Below are positions 25,178 through 34,133 of a stretch of 64,000 nucleotides of DNA, piece by piece. Made by a program: the position numbers and the translations under genes. Below the pieces are notes generated by a model. It did no database searches and had not been told where the DNA came from. It saw only the letters and a list, made by a program, of their open reading frames with translations. Origin of the DNA: Rhodocyclaceae bacterium (GTDB lineage: Bacteria; Pseudomonadota; Gammaproteobacteria; Burkholderiales; Rhodocyclaceae); contig JADKHX010000002.1 of assembly GCA_016721505.1 (NCBI GenBank), forward strand, positions 186,001 through 250,000, given 5' to 3'. The stretch's first letter is position 1. Each line of letters begins with the position of its first letter.

Positions 25178-26398
25178 ATGACATCCAACGCTAACGCGGC
25201 CTACATTTACGACGCAGTTCGCACCCCGCGCGGCAGGGGCAAAAGCAACGGCAGCTTGAATCAGACCACGCCGGTGTATCTGGCTGCGCATGTGCTCAAA
25301 TCACTGCGCGACCGCAATAGGCTCGATACTTCAAAAGTTGACGACGTGGTGCTCGGCTGTGTCGAACCAGTGGGCGAACAGGGCGCTGATATTGCTCGCG
25401 TTGCTGCGCTGTATGCCGACTACGCAGTGACCGCGCCCGGCGTAACCATCAACCGCTTTTGCGCCTCCGGTCTCGATGCCTGCAATCAGGCAGCCGCGCA
25501 AATCATGTCCGGTCAAGCCGACATGGTGGTCGGTGGCGGAGTCGAATCACTCAGCCGCGTGCCGATGGGTGCTTCCGGTGGTGCCTGGCCGATTGATCCG
25601 CAAGTTGCATCAAAAACTTTCTTCGTACCCCAAGGCATATCGGCTGATTTGATGGCGACCAAATGGGGCATGTCGCGTACCGATGTGGATAGCTACGCGG
25701 TCGAATCACAACGCCGCGCCAAGCACTCGTGGGACAACGGTTACTTTGCCAAGTCTGTCGTGCCGGTCACCGACATCAACGGTTTGGTGGTGCTCGATCA
25801 CGATGAGTACATGCGTCCAGACGCCACCCTCGAAGGGCTTGCCAGCTTAAAGCCTTCGTTCAAGGAGCAAGGAGAAATGTATGGCTTCGACAGCGTGATA
25901 TTGCAACGCTATCCGGAAGTTGAAAAAGTAAATCACGTGCATCACGCCGGCAACAGTTCGGGCATCGTCGACGGCGCGGCCGCTGTGTTGTTTGCCAGCA
26001 AAGAAGCTGGCGCAGCACAAGGCATGAAGCCCCGCGCACGGATTCGTTCTTTCGCCTCCATCGGTTCCGAACCATCGATCATGCTGACTGGACCTTCCTA
26101 CGCGGCGGAAAAAGCGCTCAAACGCGCTGGCATGAAATCGACCGACATTGACTTGTACGAATTGAATGAAGCCTTTGCTGCGGTGGTCTTGCGCTTCATG
26201 CAAGTGATGAACGTTTCTCACGACAAAATCAATGTCAACGGCGGTGCAATCGCCATGGGTCATCCACTAGGCGCCACCGGCGCGATGATTTTGGGCACCG
26301 TATTGGATGAACTAGAGCGGCGCAATTTATCAACCGCGCTGATTACTTTGTGCGTCGGCGCAGGCATGGGCACAGCTACGATTATTGAAAGGGTTTGA
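25178..26398 (+). CDS. Acetyl-CoA C-acyltransferase (thiolase, FadA type)
   Basis: A 406-residue thiolase. The nucleophilic Cys is in N-R-F-C-A-S-G-L near residue 95, the active-site His in A-M-G-H-P-L-G-A-T-G near 366, the second Cys in L-C-V-G-A-G-M-G near 392, and N-E-A-F near 330. It carries out the last step of beta-oxidation, cleaving 3-ketoacyl-CoA with CoA. A clear AGGAG ribosome site precedes the ATG. The stop lies one base before the ATG of the FadB-like gene, so both subunits of a trifunctional complex are probably translated together. Confidence 0.95.
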   Translation: MTSNANAAYIYDAVRTPRGRGKSNGSLNQTTPVYLAAHVLKSLRDRNRLDTSKVDDVVLGCVEPVGEQGADIARVAALYADYAVTAPGVTINRFCASGLDACNQAAAQIMSGQADMVVGGGVESLSRVPMGASGGAWPIDPQVASKTFFVPQGISADLMATKWGMSRTDVDSYAVESQRRAKHSWDNGYFAKSVVPVTDINGLVVLDHDEYMRPDATLEGLASLKPSFKEQGEMYGFDSVILQRYPEVEKVNHVHHAGNSSGIVDGAAAVLFASKEAGAAQGMKPRARIRSFASIGSEPSIMLTGPSYAAEKALKRAGMKSTDIDLYELNEAFAAVVLRFMQVMNVSHDKINVNGGAIAMGHPLGATGAMILGTVLDELERRNLSTALITLCVGAGMGTATIIERV

Positions 26399-26399
26399 T

Positions 26400-28535
26400 A
26401 TGTTGAATTACTCTGTTGATGCCGATGGCATCGCCACACTGGAATGGGATTACCCCGGCAAGTCACAAAACATTCTGAATACCGCTTCGCTTGATGCCTA
26501 CTTTGCGGCATGCGCCAAAGCGGTCGCAGACGCTGCCGTCAAAGGCATCCTGGTCTGTTCGGCGAAGAAAGATTTCATCGCCGGCGGCGATTTGGAAATG
26601 CTCTTGAAAGCAGACAATGCCAAGGAATTTCACGCCGGAATCGTCAAATCTCATCAGGCGATGCGCGCACTGGAAAAAGGCGGCAAACCGGTCGCGGTCG
26701 CATTGGGCGGTAGCGCTCTCGGCGGCGGTTTGGAAGTCGCGCTCGGATGTCATTACCGTGTCGCGGCCGATAACTCAAAAGCACGCTTTGGCTTCCCCGA
26801 AGTCACCCTCGGCTTGTTGCCCGGCGCCGGCGGGACGCAGCGCACACCGCGTCTGGTTGGTGTGATGGCTTGCGCGCAAATGCTGACTGAAGGCAAGCGT
26901 TTGAAAGTCTCCGAGGCGGCCAAGATGGGTCTAATAAACGCCGTAGTGCCTGCCGGTGAAGAGCGTGCAGCGGCGAAAAAATGGCTGCTCGAACAAGTCG
27001 CAGCGGGCCAACCCGTGCTACAACCGTGGGACAAAAAGGGCTACAAGGTTCCCGGCGGCGGACCGAGCAATCCGGCGATTGCTCAGATGATGATGGCGGG
27101 CAACGCCATGCTGCGCGAAAAGACCTACAACAACTATCCGGCACCGAAACATATTTTCTCCTGCCTGTATGAAGGCTTGGCGACCGACATCGATTCGGGC
27201 CTGGCAATCGAGGCGCGCTACTTCACCAATTTGGCACTCTCTAAAGTGGCCAAGAACATGATCCGTTCGCTGTTCTTTGGCATGCAGGATGCCAACAAGC
27301 TCAGCAGCCGCCCGGCCGGTGTGCCGGAGCAGAAGTTCACAAAAATCGGCATGCTCGGTGCCGGCATGATGGGCGCGGGAATCGCCATGAGTACATCGAC
27401 CGCCGGTATTGATGTGGTCTTGCTCGATACCACCCAAGAAGCTGCCGAAAAAGGCAAAGCCTATGCGGTGGCGCAATGGGCCAAGATGGTCAGCAAAGGC
27501 CGCATGAGCGCCGACGCTGCTGCTGCCTTGGCAGCACGGATTCATCCGACTGCGGATTACGCGCTGCTCGACGGATGCGAATTGGTGATCGAAGCGGTAT
27601 TTGAAAAACGCGAGATCAAAGCTGATGTGACCAAGAAAACCGAAGCGGTGATTGCTGCGAATGCAATCTTCGCATCCAACACCTCGACCTTGCCGATCAC
27701 CGGACTGGCAGAGGCCAGCGCGCGCCCGGCCAATTTCATCGGTCTGCATTTCTTCTCGCCCGCCGAGAAAATGCCGCTGGTTGAAATCATCATGGGCAAA
27801 GCCACATCCGACGAAACCCTGGCGCGCTCGATGGACTACGTCAAAGCGATTGGTAAAACGCCGATTGTGGTAAACGATTCGCGCGGCTTCTACACCAGCC
27901 GCGTGTTCGGCACTTATGTCTCGGAAGGCATGGCCCTGTTGCAGGAAGGCGTTGCACCCGCATTGATCGACAAAGCCGGCTTGATGTCGGGCATGCCGGT
28001 CGGTCCGCTATCGTTGGCGGATGAAGTGGCAATTGACCTGATCTACAAAGTTGCCGCGCAAACCAAAATTGACCTGGGCAGCGCTTATGTACCGCGCGCA
28101 TCTGATGCTGTCGCAAGCCTGATGGTCGAGAAACTCAAACGCCTTGGACGCAAGTCCAGCTCCGGTTTCTACGACTACCCAACCGATGGTCCCAAGCATT
28201 TGTGGCCGGGTCTGGCGGAGCACTTCCCCGTCAAGGCCGAGCAACCCAGTGTCGAATCCATCGTCGAGCGTTTGATCATGGTGCAGTCGGTTGAGACCGT
28301 GCGCTGCCTCGAAGAAAACGTCCTGCGCGCGCCGATTGACGCTGACATTGGCGCGATTCTCGGTTGGGGCTACCCTCCGTTCCGTGGCGGCCCATTGGGA
28401 ACATTGCATAGTCTCGGCATCAAGCAGGCGGTGGCCGATTGTGACCGATTAGCAGCAGCGAATGGACCACGCTTTGCAACGCCGAAGCGGCTGCGCGAGA
28501 TGGCAGAAAAGGGCGAGACTTTTTTCGCGGTTTGA
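26400..28535 (+). CDS. FadB/FadJ-like bifunctional enoyl-CoA hydratase / 3-hydroxyacyl-CoA dehydrogenase
   Basis: A 711-residue two-domain enzyme. Residues 1 to about 200 are a crotonase domain (oxyanion segment G-G-S-A-L-G-G-G-L-E-V-A near 104, with the G-L-L-P-G-A-G-G-T-Q-R motif carrying catalytic residues). From about 315 there is a Rossmann domain (G-M-L-G-A-G-M-M-G-A-G-I-A), then the 3-hydroxyacyl-CoA dehydrogenase domains with S-N-T-S-T-L and H-F-F-S-P near 450. It hydrates 2-enoyl-CoA and oxidises the 3-hydroxy product with NAD. A repeat copy begins on the last base of its stop codon. Confidence 0.94.
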   Translation: MLNYSVDADGIATLEWDYPGKSQNILNTASLDAYFAACAKAVADAAVKGILVCSAKKDFIAGGDLEMLLKADNAKEFHAGIVKSHQAMRALEKGGKPVAVALGGSALGGGLEVALGCHYRVAADNSKARFGFPEVTLGLLPGAGGTQRTPRLVGVMACAQMLTEGKRLKVSEAAKMGLINAVVPAGEERAAAKKWLLEQVAAGQPVLQPWDKKGYKVPGGGPSNPAIAQMMMAGNAMLREKTYNNYPAPKHIFSCLYEGLATDIDSGLAIEARYFTNLALSKVAKNMIRSLFFGMQDANKLSSRPAGVPEQKFTKIGMLGAGMMGAGIAMSTSTAGIDVVLLDTTQEAAEKGKAYAVAQWAKMVSKGRMSADAAAALAARIHPTADYALLDGCELVIEAVFEKREIKADVTKKTEAVIAANAIFASNTSTLPITGLAEASARPANFIGLHFFSPAEKMPLVEIIMGKATSDETLARSMDYVKAIGKTPIVVNDSRGFYTSRVFGTYVSEGMALLQEGVAPALIDKAGLMSGMPVGPLSLADEVAIDLIYKVAAQTKIDLGSAYVPRASDAVASLMVEKLKRLGRKSSSGFYDYPTDGPKHLWPGLAEHFPVKAEQPSVESIVERLIMVQSVETVRCLEENVLRAPIDADIGAILGWGYPPFRGGPLGTLHSLGIKQAVADCDRLAAANGPRFATPKRLREMAEKGETFFAV

Positions 28536-28560
28536 CGGCGTCCCACCAGCACCAACTGGC
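28535..28560 (-). repeat. 26-bp dispersed repeat, copy 5
   Basis: Reverse-orientation copy directly abutting the stop of the FadB-like gene and preceding the downstream crotonase. Left block perfect; variable bases TGGG; right block perfect. On the minus strand it is preceded by a T-rich stretch. Confidence 0.9.
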
Positions 28561-28582
28561 AAATTGAATCGATAGGAAAAAC

Positions 28583-29296
28583 ATGAGCGCAGCACTGAAC
28601 TACGACCTGAGCGACAACATCGCCACACTCACTATGGATGACGGCAAGGCCAACGCGCTGAACGTCACCATGCTGCAAGCCATCAACGATGGCTTGGATC
28701 GTGCGGTGGCGGACAAGGCCGCCGTGGTCGTGATTCAGGGCCGCGAAAAAATGTTCTCCGGTGGCTTTGATCTGTCTGCCTTCAAGCGTGAACCGGCCGA
28801 GATTGTGGCCATGCTCACCGCCGGAGCCAAGCTTTCCGAGCGCTTGCTGGCGTTTCCAGTGCCGGTGGTGGCTGCCTGTACCGGCCACGCCGTGGCGATG
28901 GGGTCATTCATGCTGCTGAGTTGTGACGTACGAATCGGCCCTGATAGCGATGCGCGCTTTCACATCAATGAAGTATTGATCGGCATGATCCTGCCGCATT
29001 TCGCGATTGAAGTCAGTCGTCAGCGGCTGACACCAGCCGCCTTCACCCAGGCCGTGAATATGGCAATGCCGCACTCGGGACAGAAGGCTGTAGCCGCCGG
29101 TTTCCTCGACGAAATCGTCGCTCCGGAAAACGTTGCCGAGGCGGCAAGGAATCGCGCAGTGATGCTCAAATCGCTAAACGCTGGTGCCTATCTGGCAACC
29201 AAGTTGCGTTCGCGCAAACCTGTCCTTGATGCGATGAAAAAAGCCATCGAACAGGATTGCGCCGACTGGGCGGAGGCGTTTAAAACGCGGGGCTAA
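28583..29296 (+). CDS. Crotonase/enoyl-CoA hydratase family protein
   Basis: A 237-residue single-domain crotonase. Oxyanion-hole motifs are M-F-S-G-G-F-D-L near residue 53 and G-H-A-V-A-M-G-S near 99. The usual catalytic Glu positions are not obvious (I-N-E-V-L-I-G-M near 128 retains one Glu), so it may be an isomerase or a thioesterase-like variant. It is the last gene of the plus-strand operon, with a GATAGGAA ribosome site 7 bases from the ATG. Specific activity not assignable. Confidence 0.84.
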   Translation: MSAALNYDLSDNIATLTMDDGKANALNVTMLQAINDGLDRAVADKAAVVVIQGREKMFSGGFDLSAFKREPAEIVAMLTAGAKLSERLLAFPVPVVAACTGHAVAMGSFMLLSCDVRIGPDSDARFHINEVLIGMILPHFAIEVSRQRLTPAAFTQAVNMAMPHSGQKAVAAGFLDEIVAPENVAEAARNRAVMLKSLNAGAYLATKLRSRKPVLDAMKKAIEQDCADWAEAFKTRG

Positions 29297-29318
29297 TACA
29301 CAACTTGTGTGCGCGCAA

Positions 29319-29882
29319 TCAGGATACAAATTTCGCCTGATAGGCCGCAATCGCAGGCAGCAATGCCATCCGCCGCGCCAAACTGTCGGCAGGCCAACAG
29401 TCCTCGCGCTCGTAGTATTCAAGCACCGCAGGCACGCCCTCGGGCAGCAGCAGCCACGGCTGTTTGGACCGGGTAAAAATATGGATGTCCGGCGGCAACA
29501 AATCCGGATTATCCAGCGTGCCGACGCGCACAAATCGCAGCAACGGCCCCGCGCCCGCATAGTTGCTCCATACCGCCACACGGCAGGTCGGACAACGCGC
29601 AATCGTCTGCCCGCGACCACTTTCAGTTGGTGTGACAATCAGTTCCGGCTCGATGCCAACATGAGTCACCCGATCAGCTTCTATCATCGCGTTAAGCGCA
29701 AACGAAGCGCCCGTCTCACGTTGGCACCAGCGGCAGTGACAGCAATGCACGAACAACGGCGCGCATTCCATCCGATAGCGCACAGCCTTGCAAGTACAGC
29801 CACCTTCGATTGGAAATTGGGTGGATGAAGCTTGGTCAAAGCCGACGAGAACCTTCGTTTCGTTGGCGTCAATTTTTTGCAT
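29319..29882 (-). CDS. GFA-family zinc-binding protein
   Basis: A 187-residue protein of the GFA (glutathione-dependent formaldehyde-activating enzyme) family. Zinc-binding Cys residues are visible: G-G-C-T-C-K-A-V, H-C-C-H-C-R-W-C-Q-R-E-T-G and R-C-P-T-C. Most family members are of unknown function despite the name. It stands alone, convergent with the plus-strand beta-oxidation operon. Confidence 0.85.
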   Translation of the reverse strand: MQKIDANETKVLVGFDQASSTQFPIEGGCTCKAVRYRMECAPLFVHCCHCRWCQRETGASFALNAMIEADRVTHVGIEPELIVTPTESGRGQTIARCPTCRVAVWSNYAGAGPLLRFVRVGTLDNPDLLPPDIHIFTRSKQPWLLLPEGVPAVLEYYEREDCWPADSLARRMALLPAIAAYQAKFVS

Positions 29883-29930
29883 GAGCGTCAGCTTGACATA
29901 AAAACAAATAGCAAGGTGGCCAGCAATACA

Positions 29931-30620
29931 TCACGACCCCATCACCACAGGCCCACCTTTAGCCAAGGCGCGCTGGTACGCGGGACGTGCTTCGATTTTC
30001 TTGGCATAGGCGGCGATGTGTTGGAAATTCTTTGCACCATCGCCGCGCGCCAGTGCCGCAGCAATAGGGAATGACATTTGCACATCGGCTACCGTCATCG
30101 CTGCGCCGGTGAACCATTCGTTTTTCGACAAGTGTTCATCAATAAATTTTAGGTGTGCGGCGATGCCCGGATCGATAAAGCTGGACTGAACTTTGCCGCA
30201 CAATTGGCGCGCAATCGGGCGCACAAAAAATGGCATGGGCTGGGTCGGGATGGTGGTGAAAATCAGTTTCATCACCAAGCTCGGCATCAAGGAACCTTCG
30301 GCGTAATGCATCCAATACACATATTGGCGATGCGCGGGTGTGCCCGCCATTGGCTTGAGCACGCCGAGTTCCGTCGGTGCTCTACTGCCGTAAGCGTCGA
30401 CGAGGTATTCCAAAATTGCGCCGGATTCGGCAATAGTCAAATCGCCATCCGTAATCACCGGCGACTTGCCTAATGGATGCACGGATTTGAGTTCAGGCGG
30501 CGCGAGCATGGTTTTTTTGTCGCGCAGATAGGTTTTGATTTGGTACGGAACATTTAGCTCTTCGAGTAACCAAAGTACGCGTTGCGAGCGGGATTTTTCC
30601 AGATGGTGGACGGTGAGCAT
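29931..30620 (-). CDS. Glutathione S-transferase
   Basis: A 229-residue GST. The thioredoxin-like N-domain reads L-T-V-H-H-L-E-K-S-R-S-Q-R-V-L-W-L-L-E-E, with the glutathione-binding P-V-I-T-D and E-S-G-A-I-L-E-Y-L segments near residues 54 and 66, then an all-helical C-domain. The inner of two in-frame ATGs (30620) is chosen because it has a GGGA motif at suitable distance and begins the conserved strand; the outer is 30629. Substrate unknown. Confidence 0.88.
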   Translation of the reverse strand: MLTVHHLEKSRSQRVLWLLEELNVPYQIKTYLRDKKTMLAPPELKSVHPLGKSPVITDGDLTIAESGAILEYLVDAYGSRAPTELGVLKPMAGTPAHRQYVYWMHYAEGSLMPSLVMKLIFTTIPTQPMPFFVRPIARQLCGKVQSSFIDPGIAAHLKFIDEHLSKNEWFTGAAMTVADVQMSFPIAAALARGDGAKNFQHIAAYAKKIEARPAYQRALAKGGPVVMGS

Positions 30621-30675
30621 GGCGGGCATTCCCTGTGGTGACCTTGCTCTATTTCACCACAGGCTTTGCTAATCT

Positions 30676-30723
30676 ACGGCGTGTGGCCGGTGAACGGGCC
30701 AGTCCCTGGCCAGCACCAAAGAC
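30676..30723 (-). repeat. Interrupted copy of the 26-bp repeat
   Basis: The right block (ACGGCGT on the plus strand, 30676-30682) and most of the left block (CCAGCACCAA, 30710-30719) are both present but separated by about 22 extra bases. It could be an element split by an insertion or a chance pairing; only 17 bases match. Confidence 0.4.
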
Positions 30724-30738
30724 AAAATCCAATCCAAA

Positions 30739-31311
30739 ATGCCCGCTTCTCACGATCAAATAATTTCCGCGACGCAGCGTTGGTTGGAGCGCGCAGTGAT
30801 CGGCTTGAATCTTTGTCCGTTTGCCAAGGCGGTGCATGTCAAGCAGCAGATTCGTTATGTGGTCAGTTCAGCGACGAAAACTGAAACTTTGCTTGATGAT
30901 CTTGAGCACGAATTAAAATTCTTGCGCGATGCTGAGGCGAATCTGGTCGACACGACTTTGCTGATATTGCCGAAGGTACTTAAAGATTTTTCCGCCTTCG
31001 CCGATTTTCTTGATCTTGCTGAAATTGTGCTGCGTACGCATAGACTTGATGGCGTGTTGCAAATCGCCAGCTTTCATCCCGATTATGTTTTTGCCGAAGC
31101 GGATGCCGAAGACGTCACCAACTACACCAACCGCTCGCCCTACCCGATGCTGCATTTGTTGCGCGAAGCGAGTGTATCGAAGGCTACAAACGCCTTTCCG
31201 GATGCGGCGCAGATTTTTGAGCGCAATATGCAAACCTTGAATTCGCTTGGCGTTGCCGGCTGGAAAGCATTGGAAGTTGGCGTGGATGAAGCATCAAAGG
31301 AAATATTATGA
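30739..31311 (+). CDS. DUF1415 family protein
   Basis: A 190-residue protein of the DUF1415 family, common in beta- and gammaproteobacteria. The family-typical start W-L-E-R-A-V-I-G-L-N-L-C-P-F-A-K is at residues 15-30, and Y-T-N-R-S-P-Y-P-M-L-H-L-L-R-E is near 127-141. No function is known. Its stop overlaps the slyX ATG by four bases. Confidence 0.87.
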   Translation: MPASHDQIISATQRWLERAVIGLNLCPFAKAVHVKQQIRYVVSSATKTETLLDDLEHELKFLRDAEANLVDTTLLILPKVLKDFSAFADFLDLAEIVLRTHRLDGVLQIASFHPDYVFAEADAEDVTNYTNRSPYPMLHLLREASVSKATNAFPDAAQIFERNMQTLNSLGVAGWKALEVGVDEASKEIL

Positions 31312-31517
31312 AAGCACTGTATACACGGATCGCCGAGATGGAGCTCAAGCTGGCGGTCGCCGAAGACCACATCGACGAATTGAACAAAACGATTTTTCGT
31401 CAGCAACAACAGCTTGATTTATTGCAGGCACAAATGCGCGAATTGCATCGTCAACTGCATGCGGCGGCGGGTGGCGAGGTGAGCAATCCGCACGACCAAG
31501 CGCCGCCACATTATTAG
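31308..31517 (+). CDS. slyX: SlyX family protein
   Basis: A 69-residue coiled-coil protein: M-E-L-K-L-A-V-A-E-D-H-I-D-E-L-N-K-T-I-F then Q-Q-Q-Q-L-D-L-L-Q. The tail ends in P-P-H-Y, the SlyX signature. Role unknown; in enterobacteria it neighbours slyD. Translationally coupled to the DUF1415 gene through an ATGA overlap. Confidence 0.88.
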   Translation: MKALYTRIAEMELKLAVAEDHIDELNKTIFRQQQQLDLLQAQMRELHRQLHAAAGGEVSNPHDQAPPHY

Positions 31518-31520
31518 GGC

Positions 31521-32123
31521 TTACTTACTTTCACCCCAGACTTCCTCAATTCGCGCATCACGACGGCAACCTTTGCGGTAGTAGGCGTAGCGTAGCGGAT
31601 TCTTTTTGTAGTAATCCTGATGATATTCCTCGGCCGGATAAAAGGCCGTGGCGGCAATAATTTCGGTATGAATCTGCTTTAACTTGCCGCTTTTCAGCAA
31701 AGCATCCCGACTAGCTTCAGCGGTTTTTTTCTCGGCTTCATTACCCCAGTAAATACCACTGCGGTATTGAGTCCCACGGTCGCAAAATTGCTGATCCTTC
31801 ACTGTCGGATCGATATGTCGCCAGAAATATTCCACCAGTTGTGAATAGCTGACCTTGGCCGGATCGTAGCTGACACGAACGGCTTCGGTGTGACCGGTGC
31901 CACCTGCGCTGACCTGTTCGTAAGACGGATTAGCCACTCTGCCCGCCGTGTAGCCGGACTCGGCCCCGATGACGCCGGGAAGTTTTTCAAAGTCAGCCTC
32001 GCTGCACCAGAAGCATCCCCCGGCAAAAATAGCGGTGGCAGGCTTTGCTGCATCAGCGGCAAACACCGATAGGCTTGACGCCATGGCCACAAGTGCTACA
32101 AAAATACTGATCGCGCGCTTCAT
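31521..32123 (-). CDS. msrA: Exported peptide-methionine (S)-S-oxide reductase MsrA
   Basis: A 200-residue MsrA with a signal peptide (I-S-I-F-V-A-L-V-A-M-A-S-S-L-S-V-F-A, cleavage near residue 23), so it works in the periplasm. The catalytic motif G-G-C-F-W-C follows near 35-40, with Y-R-S-G-I-Y near 120. It repairs the S-epimer of methionine sulfoxide. The ATG overlaps the msrB stop by four bases, coupling the two enantiomer-specific repair enzymes. The periplasmic electron donor is not encoded in the window. Confidence 0.93.
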   Translation of the reverse strand: MKRAISIFVALVAMASSLSVFAADAAKPATAIFAGGCFWCSEADFEKLPGVIGAESGYTAGRVANPSYEQVSAGGTGHTEAVRVSYDPAKVSYSQLVEYFWRHIDPTVKDQQFCDRGTQYRSGIYWGNEAEKKTAEASRDALLKSGKLKQIHTEIIAATAFYPAEEYHQDYYKKNPLRYAYYRKGCRRDARIEEVWGESK

Positions 32124-32617
32124 TTGCGTAGTTCCGGTAATTTGTCACCCCGCGCTACAAAATTGAGCGCGACACCATTGTTGCAGTAGCGTTTGCCGGT
32201 AGGTTTGGGGCCATCGGGAAACACATGACCTTGATGCCCACCACAACGCGCGCAGTGATATTCGGTTCGTGGCCATACTGCTTTGTAATCAGTTTTGGTA
32301 CCGACAGCATCGGCTATCGGATCAAAGAAACTGGGCCACCCGGTGCCGCTGTCGTATTTTTTACTGCTCTCAAACAATGGCAGATAGCAAGCGGCACAAA
32401 CAAAAATTCCGTCGCGCTTTTCACCATTGAGCGGGCTGCTACCGGCGCGTTCGGTGTCCTCTTCAAACAGTACGCGGTACGAAGCGGTAGGCAGCAATTT
32501 CGCCCACTCGGTTTTTGCTTTGACAAGTGCCGGCGGGACAGCGGCCTGCGCGGCAGTGCCGACTAGCGGCGCACTGGCCAAACCCAACAAATATTTCAAA
32601 GATACGCGGCGGTTCAT
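32120..32617 (-). CDS. msrB: Exported peptide-methionine (R)-S-oxide reductase MsrB
   Basis: A 165-residue MsrB. The N-terminus N-R-R-V-S-L-K-Y-L-L-G resembles a twin-arginine signal, so Tat export is likely. Zinc-binding pairs C-A-A-C and C-A-R-C-G-G-H, the G-T-G-W-P-S-F substrate motif and the catalytic Cys in R-Y-C-N-N are present. It reduces the R-epimer of methionine sulfoxide. The ATG at 32617 is chosen over one nine codons upstream because it starts the signal peptide. Confidence 0.92.
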   Translation of the reverse strand: MNRRVSLKYLLGLASAPLVGTAAQAAVPPALVKAKTEWAKLLPTASYRVLFEEDTERAGSSPLNGEKRDGIFVCAACYLPLFESSKKYDSGTGWPSFFDPIADAVGTKTDYKAVWPRTEYHCARCGGHQGHVFPDGPKPTGKRYCNNGVALNFVARGDKLPELRK

Positions 32618-32735
32618 GGCTAACTCCTGATGAGGTTTTTGCAAAATGGTTTTGATTCGTGTGGATTAGTCGGTGCCAGCCCGTTATCCTTACAGGGCTT
32701 CAACGCTCGCTAATTTTGCTCTGTTCCTCTTCCTC

Positions 32736-33149
32736 ATGCCTGCCCTGCTCATAGATCAACTGCTTAACGAAGCCGAAGTTGAGTTATTGCCAATCCGTGC
32801 GCAAGGCGCAGGCGGGCAAAACGTCAACAAAGTATCGAGTGCGGTACATCTGCGCTTTGATATTGCTGCCTCCTCGCTACCAGAGGAAATCAAAGCGCGA
32901 CTGCTGACGCGTGCCGACCGGCGCATCACGGATGATGGCGTAGTGGTGATCAAGTCGCAGGAGCATCGTAGCCGCGAACGCAACAGCGCTGCGGCACTGG
33001 AACGATTGCGCGAAATGATCACGGCGGCGGCAACCCTGCCGCGTCTGCGCCGCGCCACCCGACCGAGCAAAGCGGCGAAGACGCGAAGACTAGAGGCGAA
33101 AGTTCAGCGAGGGCAAATCAAACTTTTGCGTGGGCCGGTGAATGAATAG
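32736..33149 (+). CDS. arfB: Alternative ribosome-rescue factor ArfB (YaeJ)
   Basis: A 137-residue peptidyl-tRNA hydrolase of the class I release-factor superfamily. The GGQ motif is at residues about 27-29 (G-A-G-G-Q-N-V-N-K). The C-terminal tail is very basic (R-R-A-T-R-P-S-K-A-A-K-T-R-R-L), as needed to enter the empty mRNA channel of stalled ribosomes. The ATG at 32736 gives the usual length; an in-frame ATG at 32673 would add a hydrophobic stretch not seen in the family. Confidence 0.92.
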   Translation: MPALLIDQLLNEAEVELLPIRAQGAGGQNVNKVSSAVHLRFDIAASSLPEEIKARLLTRADRRITDDGVVVIKSQEHRSRERNSAAALERLREMITAAATLPRLRRATRPSKAAKTRRLEAKVQRGQIKLLRGPVNE

Positions 33150-33167
33150 TTTTGCGCCGGAAATTTG

Positions 33168-33193
33168 GCCAGTTGGCGCTGGTAACACGCCGT
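33168..33193 (+). repeat. 26-bp dispersed repeat, copy 6, in the xdhC leader
   Basis: One substitution in the left block (C for T at position 10). The element ends two bases before the xdhC ATG and so occupies the expected ribosome-binding region, which has no other clear Shine-Dalgarno sequence. Confidence 0.88.
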
Positions 33194-33194
33194 T

Positions 33195-34133
33195 ATGCAA
33201 TCACTAGACCTTGATGTTCTATGCGATGCGCGCGAATGGGCGAGCGCGGGTCATCGCGTGAACTTGCTGACGGTGATAGAAACCTTTGGCTCGGCACCAC
33301 GCCCGATAGGCTCGATGTTGGCGATTCGCGATGATGGCCGCGTGAGTGGTTCGGTTTCCGGTGGTTGCGTCGAGGATGATTTGATTTTGCGCGCGACTCG
33401 GGGCGAATATGCGCTCCTGCCGCAACGCTTGACCTACGGTGTGACCAAGGATGAAGCGACGCGCTTTGGATTGCCCTGCGGTGGCACGCTGGAACTGGTT
33501 TGCGAACCGCTATTGGAAATCAAATGGATAGACGAATTGCTCGCAGCATGCGCGACGCATCAACGCGTCACCCGCAGGCTGGACATGCAAAGCGGCGTAG
33601 TGTCCTTGCACACCGATCAGCAAGCTGTTGAACTGAAATTTGATGGCGCAACTTTGCGTAGCGTATTCGGTCCGCGCTGGCGTTTGCTGATTATCGGTGC
33701 GGGTCAGCTGTCACAAATTCTCGCCGCCATGGCCACGCCACTTGGTTATGCGGTATTCGTTTGCGACCCACGCGACACCTATGCCAACGCATGGGATGCG
33801 ACGCTCGGCAGCTATTTACCCGGCATGCCCGATGATGTGGTGCGCGAGATGAATTGCGACCAGCACACGGCGATCGCCGCAGTGACCCACGACCCCAAGC
33901 TTGACGATATGGCGCTGCTCGAAGCGTTGCGCTCAGATGCGTTTTATGTCGGCGCATTGGGTTCGCGGGCAAATCAAAGCAAGCGCCGCGAGCGTTTGGC
34001 GCTTTTTGATTTGTCGGCGCAACAAATTGCGCGGTTGCATGGACCGATAGGCTTGCATATTGGCAGCCGCACGCCCGCCGAAATTGCAGTGTCGATACTG
34101 GCTGAAATCACCAAAGTAAAAAATGGCTGCTGA
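33195..34133 (+). CDS. XdhC-family molybdenum cofactor maturation protein
   Basis: A 312-residue XdhC/CoxI protein: N-terminal domain with S-G-S-V-S-G-G-C-V-E near residue 55 and L-P-C-G-G-T-L-E near 95, then a Rossmann-like domain (L-I-I-G-A-G-Q-L-S near 165) and the C-terminal G-A-L-G-S-R and H-I-G-S-R-T-P-A-E-I-A motifs. XdhC binds and helps sulfurate Mo cofactor before insertion into xanthine dehydrogenase-type enzymes. No such enzyme is in the window. It overlaps the mocA-like gene by 11 bases. Confidence 0.9.
   Translation: MQSLDLDVLCDAREWASAGHRVNLLTVIETFGSAPRPIGSMLAIRDDGRVSGSVSGGCVEDDLILRATRGEYALLPQRLTYGVTKDEATRFGLPCGGTLELVCEPLLEIKWIDELLAACATHQRVTRRLDMQSGVVSLHTDQQAVELKFDGATLRSVFGPRWRLLIIGAGQLSQILAAMATPLGYAVFVCDPRDTYANAWDATLGSYLPGMPDDVVREMNCDQHTAIAAVTHDPKLDDMALLEALRSDAFYVGALGSRANQSKRRERLALFDLSAQQIARLHGPIGLHIGSRTPAEIAVSILAEITKVKNGC

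Noticed and set aside
32664..32692. Weak match to the dispersed repeat upstream of arfB (AGTCGGTGCCAGC)
   Set aside because: Only a partial left block with several changes; could be chance.
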